A stretch of DNA of 64,000 bases, taken from Megalobrama amblycephala (lineage: Eukaryota > Chordata > Actinopteri > Cypriniformes > Xenocyprididae). The position numbers were made by a program, and so were the translations under genes. The number at the start of each line of letters is the position of its first letter. Within the stretch, counting starts at the first letter, position 1. The stretch lies in contig NC_063054.1 in assembly GCF_018812025.1 (NCBI RefSeq), positions 4,554,582-4,618,581 of the forward strand. The letters are read 5' to 3'. The notes under the pieces are model-generated. The model did not search any database, had not been told where the DNA came from, and saw only the letters and a list, made by a program, of their open reading frames with translations. Positions 16,769-29,100 of the stretch are shown here, in pieces.

Positions 16769-19700
16769 ATGATTCCAACAGTGATTCTGGCGGCTGTAGT
16801 GGGCTTCAGCGCTCTGTCCTCCTGTGACTCTGCCGACATCACTACGAGATCGGCCACCACAACAGCTGATCTGTCTCAGGTTAAGACTTTAGATTTACTA
16901 CCCATGTTTATTGATGGCAGCTTGTATATGAATACAATTAATGATTTCCATTGATACAATCTTTGTATTAAGTTTCACTTAGAAAATGTGTCTTTGTAAA
17001 CCTACCATGATGCTAAAAGAATACTATTCTTTCTAGTGCCTTGGAGTATTATGTAAATACCTTGGAATTCATTACTGTATGATACCATCACTATACCATG
17101 ATAATGCAACACTATGGTTTTATACTTAGGATTACTGTGTTGCTTTAGATTAGAATGATGAGGCTAATTCAATATGCAAATGTCAAGAGTATTCATTTCT
17201 GGTTGCTACAAATCATCCTTGATCAGCAATCACATTATTTCAAGTACCTGGCCATGACCTCCATTGTGATAGTGTATGTGTATTCAGTATCAGGTAAAGG
17301 CTGGAATACACTACACAACTTTTAAAATCTAAATAGATTTTAAAACACTACGCATTCCACACTTTCCGACTTTGTAAAGAGTTGCAGAGAAAAATTGGAC
17401 ATTGTTCACTAAACGATTGAGGATTACAGACTAACACAGGTTCAAGTTTTTCTGAACATAAACTCGCACAGGAACATGCCTTGTTGCGAGGAGACGTATG
17501 ACAAATAAAAACAATATGGGTTCTAGAATCGGCTTAAAAATATCAAACATTTTTGCTATCCTCCGACTGGATGGAATCATCAACCGCTTTTCCACCATCG
17601 GTTCTTGAACAGTAAGGAAGTGTTCCAAATATATTTCCATTTGAGCTTGGTTCGGCACAGCACCGGAATTCTCAGCACAGTTGGCTAACATGCTGGTAGA
17701 ATGCATGTAGTGACTCACGATCGAAACAGAATGGAACAGTTAAGCAATGAAAATGGTTTGGCCCAATGGTGGAAAAGCGGCTAAAGTTGTGTATATAATA
17801 TTCTTTAAGTCTGGTTTTGATGGAGGTTCATGTCGTTTAATTCTACAGGTGAGAGAGTTCAATGAGGAGACAGTTAGAGGGCGAGGGGATACTCCTGACA
17901 TCATAGAACCTGAACCCACCACTGCCGTCTCCGAAATGGAGAGCACTTACAACTACATATGTGCGTTACCCAGTCACTCATTTCACTTACACACTTGCGT
18001 CTGAAGTGCCAGAAAAGCAAGCCAAAACTGATGTAATGGAATGTATAATCTACTTGCAATAACATCCTTTGTCTTGACTTGCACAGATGAAGGTGTTTTA
18101 CATGAAGGCTTGTTAGTGTATTTAATAGTCTGGGCATGCGAATTACATAATGAAACTTGAGCATGCTATTTATTTGTAGTCATTTGATGAACTCGGTAAG
18201 ATTCTATCTTTTTAAAAACAAAAACCTTGCTATTGAAGGCTCTCCTAGAATCCAGACATTCTGTATCATCAGTTACCTTGTCAACCCCTTCCTCCTCCAA
18301 AACACAGTTTCTTAATATTTCTATTCATTCTCTGGTATGCTGCTGCATAGCTGGCTGATGAAAGACTTGATTCACATTTGTCTATTTATAAATTTCTGCA
18401 GTGTCTAGACTGGCAGCAATGGATCAGGCCATCCACAGGCTTAATGTGGGACATTACACATTGGACATTAAAGTGACACAACTGCTGGAAAGAGTGTCAC
18501 GCCTTGACAATAGACTAGGTGACACTGAGGATGCCATTCAACAGGTCTCGTCCTACTGCAAGGACAATCGCAAAGAGATTGGACGACTAGAGGGTAAGTG
18601 GGTTCAATTATTAATTCTGACATTTATCCTTTCATATATTCCTAACCCTCTTTGAAGGCAGGAACACACCAAGCCTACACCAACGAACTAGTGGCGACGA
18701 AAGCAGACTGCAGGGTTGGCTCACGTTGGCAGCGTCTGGGTCCAAAGTTGCCCTAATGCTCGACAGCCGACGGCCAAGTAGCACGTCAGTTCTGCGCCTG
18801 CGTAAGATGAAATGCCTTTCCGTATCAGCAGGTGGTAGTAGCTGAACAGCCAATCAGAATGATCAGATGGCCCGACGGACAGACGAGCTCCGACACCGAT
18901 TCAACACGTCGAAATCAGCCGAAAAAAAGCCGACGAGGACCAACTTCAGCCGACAGTGCGGAACACTTAGAAAACTTAGTCGGCCGACGAACAAAAACTG
19001 CCCAACGGCCGACCGTCGGCTTGGTGTGTTCCTGCCTTAACAAAACCACTTCCAATCTGAAAGAAGACTTTTCTATCTCTCACCCTGATCCATAACCTCT
19101 AACCACCTCACCTTACCAAGAGGTGCCCAATTCTGCTCCAGGAGGACCACTTTCTTGCACAGCCACACTCCAACACAGTTGCCTGGAAATGTTAGGGATC
19201 CTGAAGATGTTGATTACCTGGTTCAGGTGTTTAATTTGGGGCTAGAGCTAAACTCTGCTGGAAGGTGGCCCTCTTGGAGGGTTTAAGTCCCATTTTTATG
19301 CCTTTCCCTCACTAACTTCCCTCCATCTCATTCTCTCGTATGTTATGTTATTTCTTATGTTGCATTAGTGCCCACTACTGGTGGAACCCTTGCAATGTGT
19401 TTTAATGGAATGCACTGAGCACTTGATCACTTGAAATCCGCAATGGATCTGATTTATTATTTACAGTTTTTTCCTTATGAATTTGTTTTAGACACAGTTC
19501 TATTGGCACATATGTATGCTTAGGCTGTTGGAGAAAATATTTAAAAAATTACATAAATGAAATTGACAGCAATACAATAAACTATCAATAAACAGTCAGG
19601 ATAAGGTAACTATAAGTATTATGAGGTTAATAACTCCAAAGTCATACACTAGAGTTGTGTGGGGTGTGGGTAAATTAAGCGCAATCTGCTGTGACATCAC

Positions 19701-20873
19701 AATCATGGTGCACTGTGGTCTGTGGATCTGCCTGAAGTGTACATATAGAGTAGACTTGTTCCCTCGGTCAAAATGGAGGGGTCGAGGTTCTGTCCAATTA
19801 CACTTCCCTCGGCCACTTAACGAAGTTGAACGCACTTCAAAATGGTGGCGGGGAAGTGTGCTTAGGGAAGTTTGAGAGTTTATGTCTAAAAGTGGAGTTA
19901 AACGCAGCCCAGGATTGGACACCCCTGTCCTAACCCAGTCCTAACCCTGCAGCCTTACCTCTTATCCCTAACTTCAGCCCTGAACTTCCAATCTTTAAAT
20001 TCTGACTCCAACTCCTAATTCAAACCTTTTACCCAAGGTACTCCCATCCAATCTTCAGACCTAAACCCAATTCCTAAATTCCAACCCTAAACACTAATCC
20101 TTATCCTATGCTTGACTGTCAAATCTTTACCCTTACCTAAACTCCAGTCCCTATTTCCACAACTTGTCCTAGACAAAACTCCTAATGCTAATCCCGAACC
20201 CAGATCTGAATGTTATAGAGGAAAACCACACAATGCCAATGCTGGTACTGATCTTTTCAATGGGGCCTAAAGTATATTAAAACAAAACTTAACCATAAAA
20301 TCTGATTGGGTAAAGGTAATGTTCCAGGACCAGAAAGATTATTGGTCCAGGAATACAGTATGTACACCTCAAGCAAATCTTGATGGCATCAAAGTACTCC
20401 ACATGACACTCGTAAACTGAATGTCTATCTTAAAACAATGAAAATGACTGATTAAATCAATTTATGATGTTCCAGGCTGTCAGAAAGGCCGTAAAATAGG
20501 TTACAAATGCGTTCTGGCATACCGTGTGTATGAGACTTACGCAGACGCATCCCAGAAGTGCCAGGAGCGGGGCGGACGCATGGCTATGCCACGAGATCGC
20601 AAGGAGCAGGAAGCTTTGGCTGAATATGTGAAATCAGTATTCCATGGAAACTGGCCTGTGTGGCTTGGGATTAACGACCAGCGCTCTGAAGGCCTCTACC
20701 TATTTGAGGACACAACCCGTGTCACTTACTTTCAATGGAGGAAGCACTTCCTTTCAAGTCAGCCAGATGGTGGGAAACGAGAGAACTGTGTATCCATGTC
20801 CTCAGATGATGGAGACTGGTGGGACACCTACTGTGAAAGACGCATGTATTATCTGTGCGAGTTTGATGTTTGA
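16769..20873 (+). CDS. clec11a: C-type lectin domain family 11 member A (stem cell growth factor)
   Basis: Coding exons are 16769-16879, 17849-17960, 18402-18593 and 20476-20873 (phases 0, 1, 1; all GT-AG), giving 270 aa. Residues 1-22 are a hydrophobic signal peptide, so the protein is secreted. A short acidic/Thr-rich segment is followed by a heptad-like stretch (about 75-138) beginning ILSRLAAMDQAIHRL, which matches the CLEC11A coiled-coil start. Residues 140-270 are a long-form C-type lectin domain with six cysteines (140, 150, 167, 243, 258, 266), WPVWLGINDQRSEGLYLFE, and the ending YYLCEF typical of CLEC11A. The usual EPN site reads QPD (234-236) and the WND site reads WWD (253-255), so classical calcium/sugar binding is doubtful; human CLEC11A is similarly altered as I recall. 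CLEC11A is a haematopoietic and osteogenic growth factor in mammals. Identification is strong over the whole length; tetranectin is the nearest alternative and fits less well. Confidence 0.92.
18655..19038. mobile_element. Fold-back element, family P
   Basis: AAGGCAGGAACACACCAAGC at the left end is an exact inverted copy of the right end GCTTGGTGTGTTCCTGCCTT. Inner arms (CCGACGGCCAA, TCGGC repeats) also pair. It lies in clec11a intron 3, 61 bp after the exon 3 donor. Confidence 0.8.
19676..19905 (-). repeat. Dispersed repeat Q, copy 1
   Basis: This is an inverted copy of the segment at about 62463-62697. Shared blocks include CTGCTGTGACATCAC, CTTCCCT, CCACTTAACGAAGT and GCGCTTAA/TTAAGCGC. 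Type unknown. It lies in clec11a intron 3. Confidence 0.6.
19915..20215. repeat. Degenerate CCTAA/CCCTAA-like tract
   Basis: About 300 bases of loosely repeated pyrimidine-rich words such as CCTAACCC, TCCTAACCCT and TTCCAATC occur on the plus strand, with no exact period. It could be a decayed minisatellite. Confidence 0.45.
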
Positions 20874-21230
20874 ACTTGATAAATTCCTGTACGGTCCAGC
20901 TCTCTTCTAATTTGGACTTTTTATATATCAAGAGCAGCTATTCACTGTTACAAAAACTGGAGAATTATGCACATGTAGAATTAAGGCCAGTGAATTTAGA
21001 GATCCCATGAAATGTTTTCCTATTTAAACAGGATGTTGGAGCAGAACATATCTAGGGCTTAGCCTCCTATTCCCATTGAAGCAGAAAGCAATTCCATTGG
21101 TTGAGACTTTTTGCTTTATTCACTTCCTCACTAGATATGATAGATTATTATTTTACCCTGTATTTAGTCTTAATCATGAAAATGTTAATGCCTTTAAAAT
21201 GAAATATTATTTTTAAATTAAATATAGACA
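20874..21230 (+). other. Probable 3' UTR of clec11a
   Basis: This sequence follows the TGA at 20871-20873. The first plausible polyadenylation hexamer is ATTAAA at 21217-21222; no canonical AATAAA was seen nearby, so the end is uncertain. Confidence 0.35.
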
Positions 21231-21489
21231 CATCAGCCTTTTAAACATCTACAAACACTCAAGTCTCAGTTAAGCTCAAAAAGTAAACCAATATCCTTCA
21301 AAAAATATAAATTCGGCCTCATCTCCAGCTGCAAGCATGTTGTCATCTTAAATATGTGAAACACTTGCAATTCACAACTACCTGCTAATGCACTCACATC
21401 CGCGTAAAGTAGCCTTGTTGACAAGTTTGGGTAAGAGCAAGACGCACAAGATATAGTACCTTCAATGCCCTGTAGATGATGATGATACT

Positions 21490-21694
21490 TCTTTTGAAGT
21501 AGAAATGAACTGCTGCAGAAAAATTGCTCATCAAAATGTACTGGAGTAAAGAGTACAGATATGCTTATTCAAAAATGTAGTCAAGTAGAGAGTAAAAGTT
21601 GTTAATATGATAGTCGGTAAAACTACAAAGTAGCCAAAATGATACTTAAGTACAGTATCTAATTACATTTACTTAAATACTTTACACCACTGAA
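21490..21694 (-). mobile_element. hAT-type element end (fragment)
   Basis: Read on the minus strand, the segment begins CAGTGGTGTAAAGTATTTAA and continues with TACTTAAGTA-type words, a terminus typical of abundant fish hAT-derived repeats. No opposite end or target duplication was found. Confidence 0.5.
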
Positions 21695-22708
21695 TTAAAC
21701 CAATATATCCACCTGCCATTGTGTAGCATTTACTACAGGACCAAACTGCTGTGATTGAGTGGAGGAGGGGACTAATTTGCATATTCATATATCCGCTTAT
21801 ACTAAATGAACCAAGCTTGTAGAGTAACATTCAAGCTATTTTAAGGCATTAAGAAATTATTTTCACATGAAAAAAAAAAAAGACGAGTTTTAAAGGGGAC
21901 CAATTATGCACAAATTCACTTTTATAAGGTGTTTGAACATATGTGTCCACAGTGTGTGTAAACAACCAACCTGTAATGGTAAAAATCCACCCACTCCGAA
22001 AGAGCGGTTCCAGATTTCCCCTACTCTTATGTAAGACTCCTGCCGGTGACTGGTGGTGACCTGCCCTATAAGCTTAGCTCCTCCCCTGAGCTGTACACAG
22101 TCCGTCATGTTTATCTCCTTGCCAAAGCATTTAACAGCATCATTCAAGTAAGAAATGTATTCATATTAAACTAAACTATTACTAAAGTTATTTAATAAAG
22201 AGCAGTGAGTGATTTTCTGTTTTTCTTTTGTTGTTTGGTTTATATTAACAGCATATACAGCAGTAGGTAATGTATATTATGCTCCTGTCACTTTAATACA
22301 CAGATCTAATATACACATGGTATTTCTTTCCCTGCTGTTTCTGTTCACAGACATAACTGACTGTTTGAGAAATGTTGTGTGTTTTTGACATAACCTTGTG
22401 TGTATTTGATAGTTTAAGTGCAATAAGACGTGAAATCAGTTTATTATTAACAGGGGCGTGCCGTCTGACAGTCAGCTTTCTGTGTGCGTGCATATATCAG
22501 AATTTTAAACTGTTTAAACTGCTTTAAAAATGCATGCAATTAACTTTCATGATGACAAAGAACTGCAATGTCACATGAGTATAGCCGAGATAGATAATAA
22601 AAACAAAACAGATGTTTTGGTAGTTTTTGGCAGAGTATTCGAGGCACGAGCTGTACAGGCTCTGCCCTCTTCTAGAAAGCGGGGTGGGGAGCAGCAGCTC
22701 ATTTGCAT

Positions 22709-24342
22709 TTAAAGGGTTAGTTCACCCAAAAATTAAAATTAATGTCATTAATTACTCACCCTCATGTCATTCCACACCCGTAAGACCTTTGTTCATCTTC
22801 GGAACACAAATTATATATTTTTTATAAAATCCGATGGCTCAGTGAGGCCTGCATCGCCAGCAATAACACTCCCTTTTTCAATGCCCAGAAAGCTACTAAA
22901 AACATATTTAAAACAGTTTATGTGATTACAGTGGTTTAACTGTAATATTATAAAGCGACAAGAGTACTTTTTGTGGGCCAAAAATAAAATAGCGACTTTA
23001 TTCAACAATATCTAGTGATGGGCGATTTCAAAACATTGCTTCATGAAGCTTGGAAGCTTTATGAATCTTTTGTCTCGAATCAGTGGTTCGGAACGTGTAT
23101 CAAACTGCCAAAGTCACGTGATCTATTGAAGTTTCAAAACACTTATGACGTAACAAAGCCTTGTTTACTGAAATCATGTGATTTTGGCACTCTGAACCAC
23201 TGATTCGAAACAAAAGATTCGTAAAGCTTCGAAGCTTCATGAAGCAGTGTTTTGAAATCACCCATCACTAGATATTGTGGAATAAAGTCGCTATTTTGTT
23301 ATTTTTATTAAAGGTGCCATCGAACGTTTTTTTACAAGATGTAATATAAGTCTAAGGTGTCCCCTGAATATGTCTGTGAAGTTTCAGCTCAAAATACCCC
23401 ATAGATTTTTTTTTAATTACATTTTTTTAACTGCCTATTTTGGGGCATCATTAAATATGAGCCGATTTATGCTGCTGCCCCTTTAATTCTCGTGCTCTCC
23501 ACCCACAGAGCTTGCACTTACCTTAAACAGTGCATAAACAAAGTTTACACAGCTAATATAACCCTCAAATGGATCTTTACAAAGTGTTCGTCATGCATGC
23601 GGCATGCATGCGTCGTGATTATTGTGAGTATTGTATACTGTTATATTGTTTACATTTGATTCTGAATGAATTTGAGGCTGTGCTCTGTGGCTAACGGCTA
23701 ATGCTATACTGTTGGAGAGATTTATAAAGAATGAAGTTGTGTTTATGAATTATACAGACTGCAAGTGTTTAAAAATGAAAATAGCTACGGCTCTCTTGTC
23801 TCCGTGAATACAGTAATAAACGATGGTAACTTTAACCACATTTAACAGTACATTAGCAACATGCTAACGAAACATTTAGAAAGACAGTTTACAAATATCA
23901 CTAAAAATATCATGATATCATGGATAATGTCAGTTATTATTGCTCCATCTGCCATTTTTCACTATTCTTCTTGCTTGCTTACCTAGTCTGATGATTCGGC
24001 TGTGCTGCTCCAGACGTTAATGCCTGCCCTTGTCTAATGCCTTTCATAATGTTGGGAACATGGGCTGGCATATGCAAATATTTGGGGCGTACACCCCGAC
24101 TGTTACGTAACAGTCTGTGTTATGTTGAGATTCGCCTGTTCTTCTGGAGGTCTTTTAAACAAATGAGATTTATATAAGAAGAAGGAAACAATGGAGTTTG
24201 AGACTCACTGTATGTCAGTTCCATGTACTGAACTCTTGTTATTTAACTATGCCAAGATAAATTCAATTTTTAATTCGAGGGCACCTTTAAAGTTGTGGAA
24301 CGACATGAGGGTGAGTAATTTTTGGGTGAACTAATCCTTTAA
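22709..24342. mobile_element. Fold-back MITE, family A copy 3, interrupted by a family L element
   Basis: The left end TTAAAGGGTTAGTTCACCCA and right end TTGGGTGAACTAATCCTTTAA bound two arms that pair with each other (for example ATCTAGTGATGGGCGATTTC and its mirror near 23260). A family L element occupies 23309-24290 in the right arm. Confidence 0.8.
23309..24290 (-). mobile_element. TTAA element, family L copy 1
   Basis: The ends TTAAAGGTGCCATCGAA and GAGGGCACCTTTAA are inverted, in opposite orientation to the other three L copies. Internal landmarks are TGTTACGTAACAGTC and TGCTAACGAAACATTTAGAAA. It is inserted into family A copy 3. Confidence 0.85.
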
Positions 24343-24957
24343 AGAAGCATGCACGAAAACAGCATGTTTTCCCTACAACTCAAAAATGGGCATTTACAAC
24401 ATGGTGTAGTAAATGATCTGTGGGGTATTTTGAGCTGAAACTTCACAGACACATTCTGGGGAAACTTGAGACTTATATTACATCTTGTAAAAAGGGGCAT
24501 AATAGGGATAAAATTATTGACTGCAGGGGGACTTTAAAATTACAATAGCCTACAGATCGAGATGGCTTTAAAGCTAATAGACTAAAATGCCACAAAACCA
24601 CAAAATCTTTTGTTTGTAAGGTTTGAAAAACATGGACAAATGATAACAGTGAAACATACTGAATTATTTAATCTTTTTGATGTTTAATGTTTGCATTATT
24701 GCAAGGGTGGTCTACATTTGCCCTGGTTCTGACATTACATTAGTGCTGTTTTTGACTTGTGTTCAAAACCGTAACAGAAATGTGTTTTCTTTTTGTTCTT
24801 CTAAAATATGGCTTGTTGTTTCAACCCTGTCAAGTATTTGTTTTATAAGCTTGAATCACTTGGAAACTACTGAAACAGGTTTAAAGTGAAATAAGACTCT
24901 TGATCTATGATGAAAGGTGGATAAAAATCTAGTCTCATTCTCGCTGACATCAAGCTC

Positions 24958-24963
24958 TTTATT
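24958..24963 (-). terminator. Poly(A) signal candidate for selenol
   Basis: The plus strand TTTATT gives AATAAA on the minus strand, 254 bases beyond the SECIS element. It places the SECIS inside the mature 3' UTR. It is the first convincing canonical signal downstream of the SECIS. Confidence 0.5.
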
Positions 24964-25216
24964 TAATGTGGACTTCAATTCTCAAAGAAATTCCAATCTA
25001 TATAAATCATATTATATTTTTTATTTCTGTTTTTGTAAACATTTACCCTTCACAGTAAATAGTAGTTAACTTAATAAGATTATTTAATTTCATATGACTT
25101 GTATAATTGTAAAATTGTGTAAAAGATAATGAAGTTAATAATCTGATTTCATTTAATCAAGACAGTAGTTAATGTGTGTTTAAGGTGAAAACTCAACAGA
25201 CGAGAAGCTGGGATGA

Positions 25217-25298
25217 CCAGAGGGTGTAAATATCCATCAGAGACGACTCTTCATAAGTGTATGAGTTTGAGTCAGATCTTCATCCATACAACCTCTGG
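25217..25298 (-). promoter_or_regulatory. Type 2 SECIS element of selenol
   Basis: The minus-strand RNA folds into a complete eukaryotic SECIS. Helix I pairs CCAGAGG (25298-25292) with CCTCTGG (25223-25217), then TGTA with TACA. The non-Watson-Crick quartet is 5' TGA (25282-25280, within GATGA) against 3' GAT (25238-25236, within CTGATGG), giving U-U, G-A and A-G pairs. Helix II is 11 positions (25279-25269 with 25249-25239) with two central mismatches. The unpaired AAA motif (25268-25266) follows at the canonical distance. An extra mini-stem TCATA/TATGA with loop CACT closes the apex, which makes it type 2. It lies about 810 bases beyond the selenol stop codon. SECIS elements bind SBP2 and direct Sec insertion at UGA. 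Confidence 0.93.
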
Positions 25299-26109
25299 GG
25301 GAGCTGTCTATCTGTGGAGTCAACCTATAGCAACACATTTAAGGCCTAAAGTCAGTGACAGCCAAGGTTCTCTCAAAGTTATGAACAAACATTCTTCTGG
25401 TTACTTTATTAGAATGTTTGGTCAGAGTTATCTAGTCTTTAAAAAATACTAGCAAAAAAGCACAATTTATACATCATTCGTGGAACTTTTTCATGAAACT
25501 TTTTAGTTGGAAGTTTATTTAACACTTTTTAAATGCTGCTACTTGCTTCAGAACATTCAGAGAACATTCAAAAGTAGCATTCACATAATGTTTGAAGAAC
25601 GTTAAAATGGAATGTTCTCGTAACATTCAAATAACCAAGAAAAAAAGCTTATTTTTTTAACATATTTCAAATAATGTTTTCATAACTTAATGGGAACGTT
25701 AGCAGAACATTCTAAGAACATATTTTTGTTAGCGGGAATTTACTACACTATATATATTAATGGAGTTAATTAAGTTATATGAAGTTATAATGAGTATCAT
25801 AGTAAAACAGCAGCTTCCCAATTTTACATTTTACAGATAAGTGAAATGATTTAGGGCAGACTTTGCTTTGGAAAAGAACAGAGTATAGTTGCTACTTCCA
25901 TGCCAAACCGAGGGTTTGGAATGGTTAATATTACAAAAATTATTCTGGTCATCTTCTAAATGTCTAAATGTCTTTCTAAAGTCTGGCATGAACATGAATG
26001 AGTATAACTTTTCAGGAACTGGAACTACTTATGAGGATGGCAGGGAAAGCAGTTCAACGTACCAGAAAGACCAAACCTGAAAGCTCTTTTTCTCCAGGAC
26101 TTAAGAATG
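25299..26109 (-). other. 3' UTR of selenol between stop codon and SECIS
   Basis: Non-coding sequence between the stop (26112-26110) and the SECIS. It contains a repeat of the GAACATT/AACGTT type at about 25540-25740. Whether the UTR is continuous or carries an intron cannot be told from sequence alone. Confidence 0.55.
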
Positions 26110-29100
26110 CTAAGAATGAGCAGAGACGGCAGCCAGAATCTGTGTAGCCGACGGTCTGTCCACAGGGCTTTTACACGGGTAGGAAAATATCACTTTACCA
26201 CCCTGGTCCAGCACAAAATCACCTCCCATCTGAGAGAGAGACAGAGATAGAGGGCTTTTAATCCATTTTCAAGAGTCCTAGACTACAGGGAGACAAATGT
26301 TTATTCCTCACTGAGTATTATGCAATATTTGGAATAAGTTTTTATGGATTTGGCACATTCCACAAATAGCCTGTCTCTCTTAAAATCATCTTTTTCTTCT
26401 CATTCAGCAAATAGTCAGTGAAAATCCTGATGTTTAACCTCAGGATGTCAAACAAAACACTATATCAGCTTTATTTTATTTTCTATAATTATTTTCTTTT
26501 CTTTAAATGCAGATTAAGCCCTGAGTTATGCACACACAAAGAATTTGTTTTGGTGACAAAAGTAGCTTCCAGAACACAGAGACAACAACAGTACACAGAT
26601 AGTAAAATAAAGTTATATAAGATACACATATGCATATATAAATAAACAAAAATAGACACATTTGTATGTACAGGTGTGCTGTAAACAGCAGAGGTCTTTT
26701 ATTGCTCTTATGCCATAAAATCCTGGTGTTGGATTCTTATGTTCTGTACATAATATTTTCAGTAAATTGTCACCTGAAATAGATCATCGATGAACTGAGG
26801 TGGCACATCGGGCAACTGTCGGTTCATCACCAGAAATTCAGAGTAGTGGAGCATTAATTTAAACTTCATCACCTTCCTGATGGATGAACCCAGACCGAAA
26901 GCTTGATACACCTGGAACACATCATAAACAGAAACTATCCAAGGTCAACTACAACATAATTCAGCCAAATCTGGACAAAAAATTGTCATTTTCTACAAAC
27001 GTTTATACTGAGAAAAAAAAGCTTAATAAATAAGGGAATACTTTTTTAAAGCATTTACAATTACAGTAGTAGCCAAAAGTGATGTCCAGCCTAGTAAAAT
27101 GGACATCTTTACCCTTTATTCAAATATTATTAAACTTTTGTAAGCATATTGTGTAGTTGTGCTTGGAGTCAATTGTTTTATTTGTGATAACAAAATAAAA
27201 CATGCCAAATTGTGCAGACATAATTTTTGGCCAGGCTGTCATACAAAGAAATTATGAACACATGCAAAAACAAGAGAGAACTGATTAATTCAATGTAGGC
27301 TTTTTTTTTTTTTTTTGAAAGCTTTTTGTTTTTCTATCCATTTTTTTTGCATAGTAAAATAAAACCTGTAGCTGTAGTTTGCCCTTTTTTGCCAAATAAT
27401 TTTCTCAAATATATAACTTATCCAAGTTTAGTGTTTTGTTCTTCCGTCATATTTAAAGCTGCTGTCTGTAACTTTTTTTTAGTTAAAGGTGCCCTAGAAT
27501 CAAAAATTGAATTTACCTCGGCATAGTTGAATAACAAGAGTTCAGTACATGGAAAAGACATACATTGAGTTTCAAACTCCATTGCTTCCTCCTTCTTATA
27601 TAAATCTCATTTGTTTAAAAGACCTCCAGAAAACAGGCGAATCCCAACATAACACCGACTGTTACGTAACAGTCGGGATCATTAATATGTATGACCCCAA
27701 TATTTGCATATGCCAGCTCATGTTCAAGGCATTAGACAAGGGCAGCCAGTATTAACGTCTGGAGCAGCACAGCTGAATCATCAGACTAGGTAAGCAAGCA
27801 AGGACGATAGCGAAAATTGGCAGATGGAGCAATAATAACTGACATAATCCATGATATCATGATAGTTTTAGTGATATTTGTAAATTGTCTTTCTAAATGT
27901 TTCGTTAGCATGTTGCTAATGTACTGTTAAATGTGGTTAAAGTTACCATCGTTTCTTACTGTATTCACGGAGACAGGAGTGTCGTTATTTTCATTATTAA
28001 ACACTTGCAGTCTGTATAATTCATAAACACAACTTCATTCTTTATAAATCTCTCCAACAGTGTAGCATTAGCCGTTAGCCACGGAGCATAGCCTCAAACT
28101 CATTCAGAATCAAATGTAAACATCCAAATAAACACCATACTCACATAATCCGATGTATGCATGCAGCATGCATGACGAACACTTTGTAAAGATCCATTTT
28201 GAGGGTTATGTTAGCTGTGTGAACTTTGTTTATGCAATGATAGAGTCGAGAACTCGGGAGGGGGCGGAGAGCGCGAGCAATTAAAGGGGCCGCAGCCTGA
28301 ATCGGCGCATTTCTAATTATGCCCCAAAATAGGCAGTTAAAAAAATGAATAAAAAAAAAAAATTTATGGGGTATTTTGAACTGAAACTTCACAGACACAT
28401 TCAGGGGACACCTTAGACTTATATTACATCTTTTGAAAAGACGTTCTATGGCACCTTTAAAAATGATCCAAAATCAGTTTTTGAGCAAGTACATAACCAG
28501 CCAGTGTTAAAAACTATCTCCTTACCTAAGCCCGATTCACAACAGTAAATTTGTAATAATATTTTCTAATTCGGGTGGTACTGGTGGGTTTCCGTGGGAA
28601 ATTTGAGCATGCCACTGCTCATTTTTACATCATTGCATCCCATCTGTTTACCTAAAGAACGAGTCCCAGCTAGTAGGCTATATCGCATGTGACGGATGGC
28701 GGATCATTTATAGCCTTTTCTCACAGCAGCTGCAATAATTAAACATCATTTTGATGGCAGATTGTATGGTATGACAAATGGACAATTAGAGATTAGACTG
28801 TACATAAATTTAAATCTACAGGTGACGCTAATACACATTAAATACACAGTCACGCAATGCTGATGTTGTTAACATTAACAATTTGAGAAAGTATAACAAT
28901 AATAATAATTTGCACGGTTGGACGTGATATGAGCTAAGCGATCGTTAGATTTAATCACCACTGGTAGCACGATTTATTGTAATGCTTTTTCCCCCCCAGG
29001 TGGTCAGAACAAAAGTGGCAGATTTGTTACTTATTTGTTCAGATGACATTCTGCGGTGAAAATTCTCATTTTTGTAGAGTCTGAATAGATCAAAATTGCT

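Larger units (their letters stand above)
21889..24510. mobile_element. TTAA element, family K copy 1, interrupted by family A and L elements
   Basis: The left end TTAAAGGGGACCAATTATGC corresponds to TTAAAGGGGACCTATTATGC of the intact copy at 36853-37790. The interior CATTTGCATTTAAAG (22700-22715) is broken by a family A element, and K sequence resumes after 24342, running to AAAAGGGGCATAATAGGG near 24508. It is therefore one element split by a later insertion. Confidence 0.65.

Noticed and set aside
25540..25740. GTTCT/AACGTTC repeated words as a possible tandem regulatory array
   Set aside because: They look like a common dispersed fish repeat with irregular spacing and no supporting gene context.
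25861..25983. Alternative SECIS candidate with AGATGACC on the minus strand
   Set aside because: No matching 3' GA quartet or complementary helix could be found; the 25217-25298 fold is complete.
28141..28398. 85-codon frame and similar ones at 23579, 39248, 47427
   Set aside because: They recur in family L elements at equivalent positions with stops and shifts between copies; no sign of a conserved protein.
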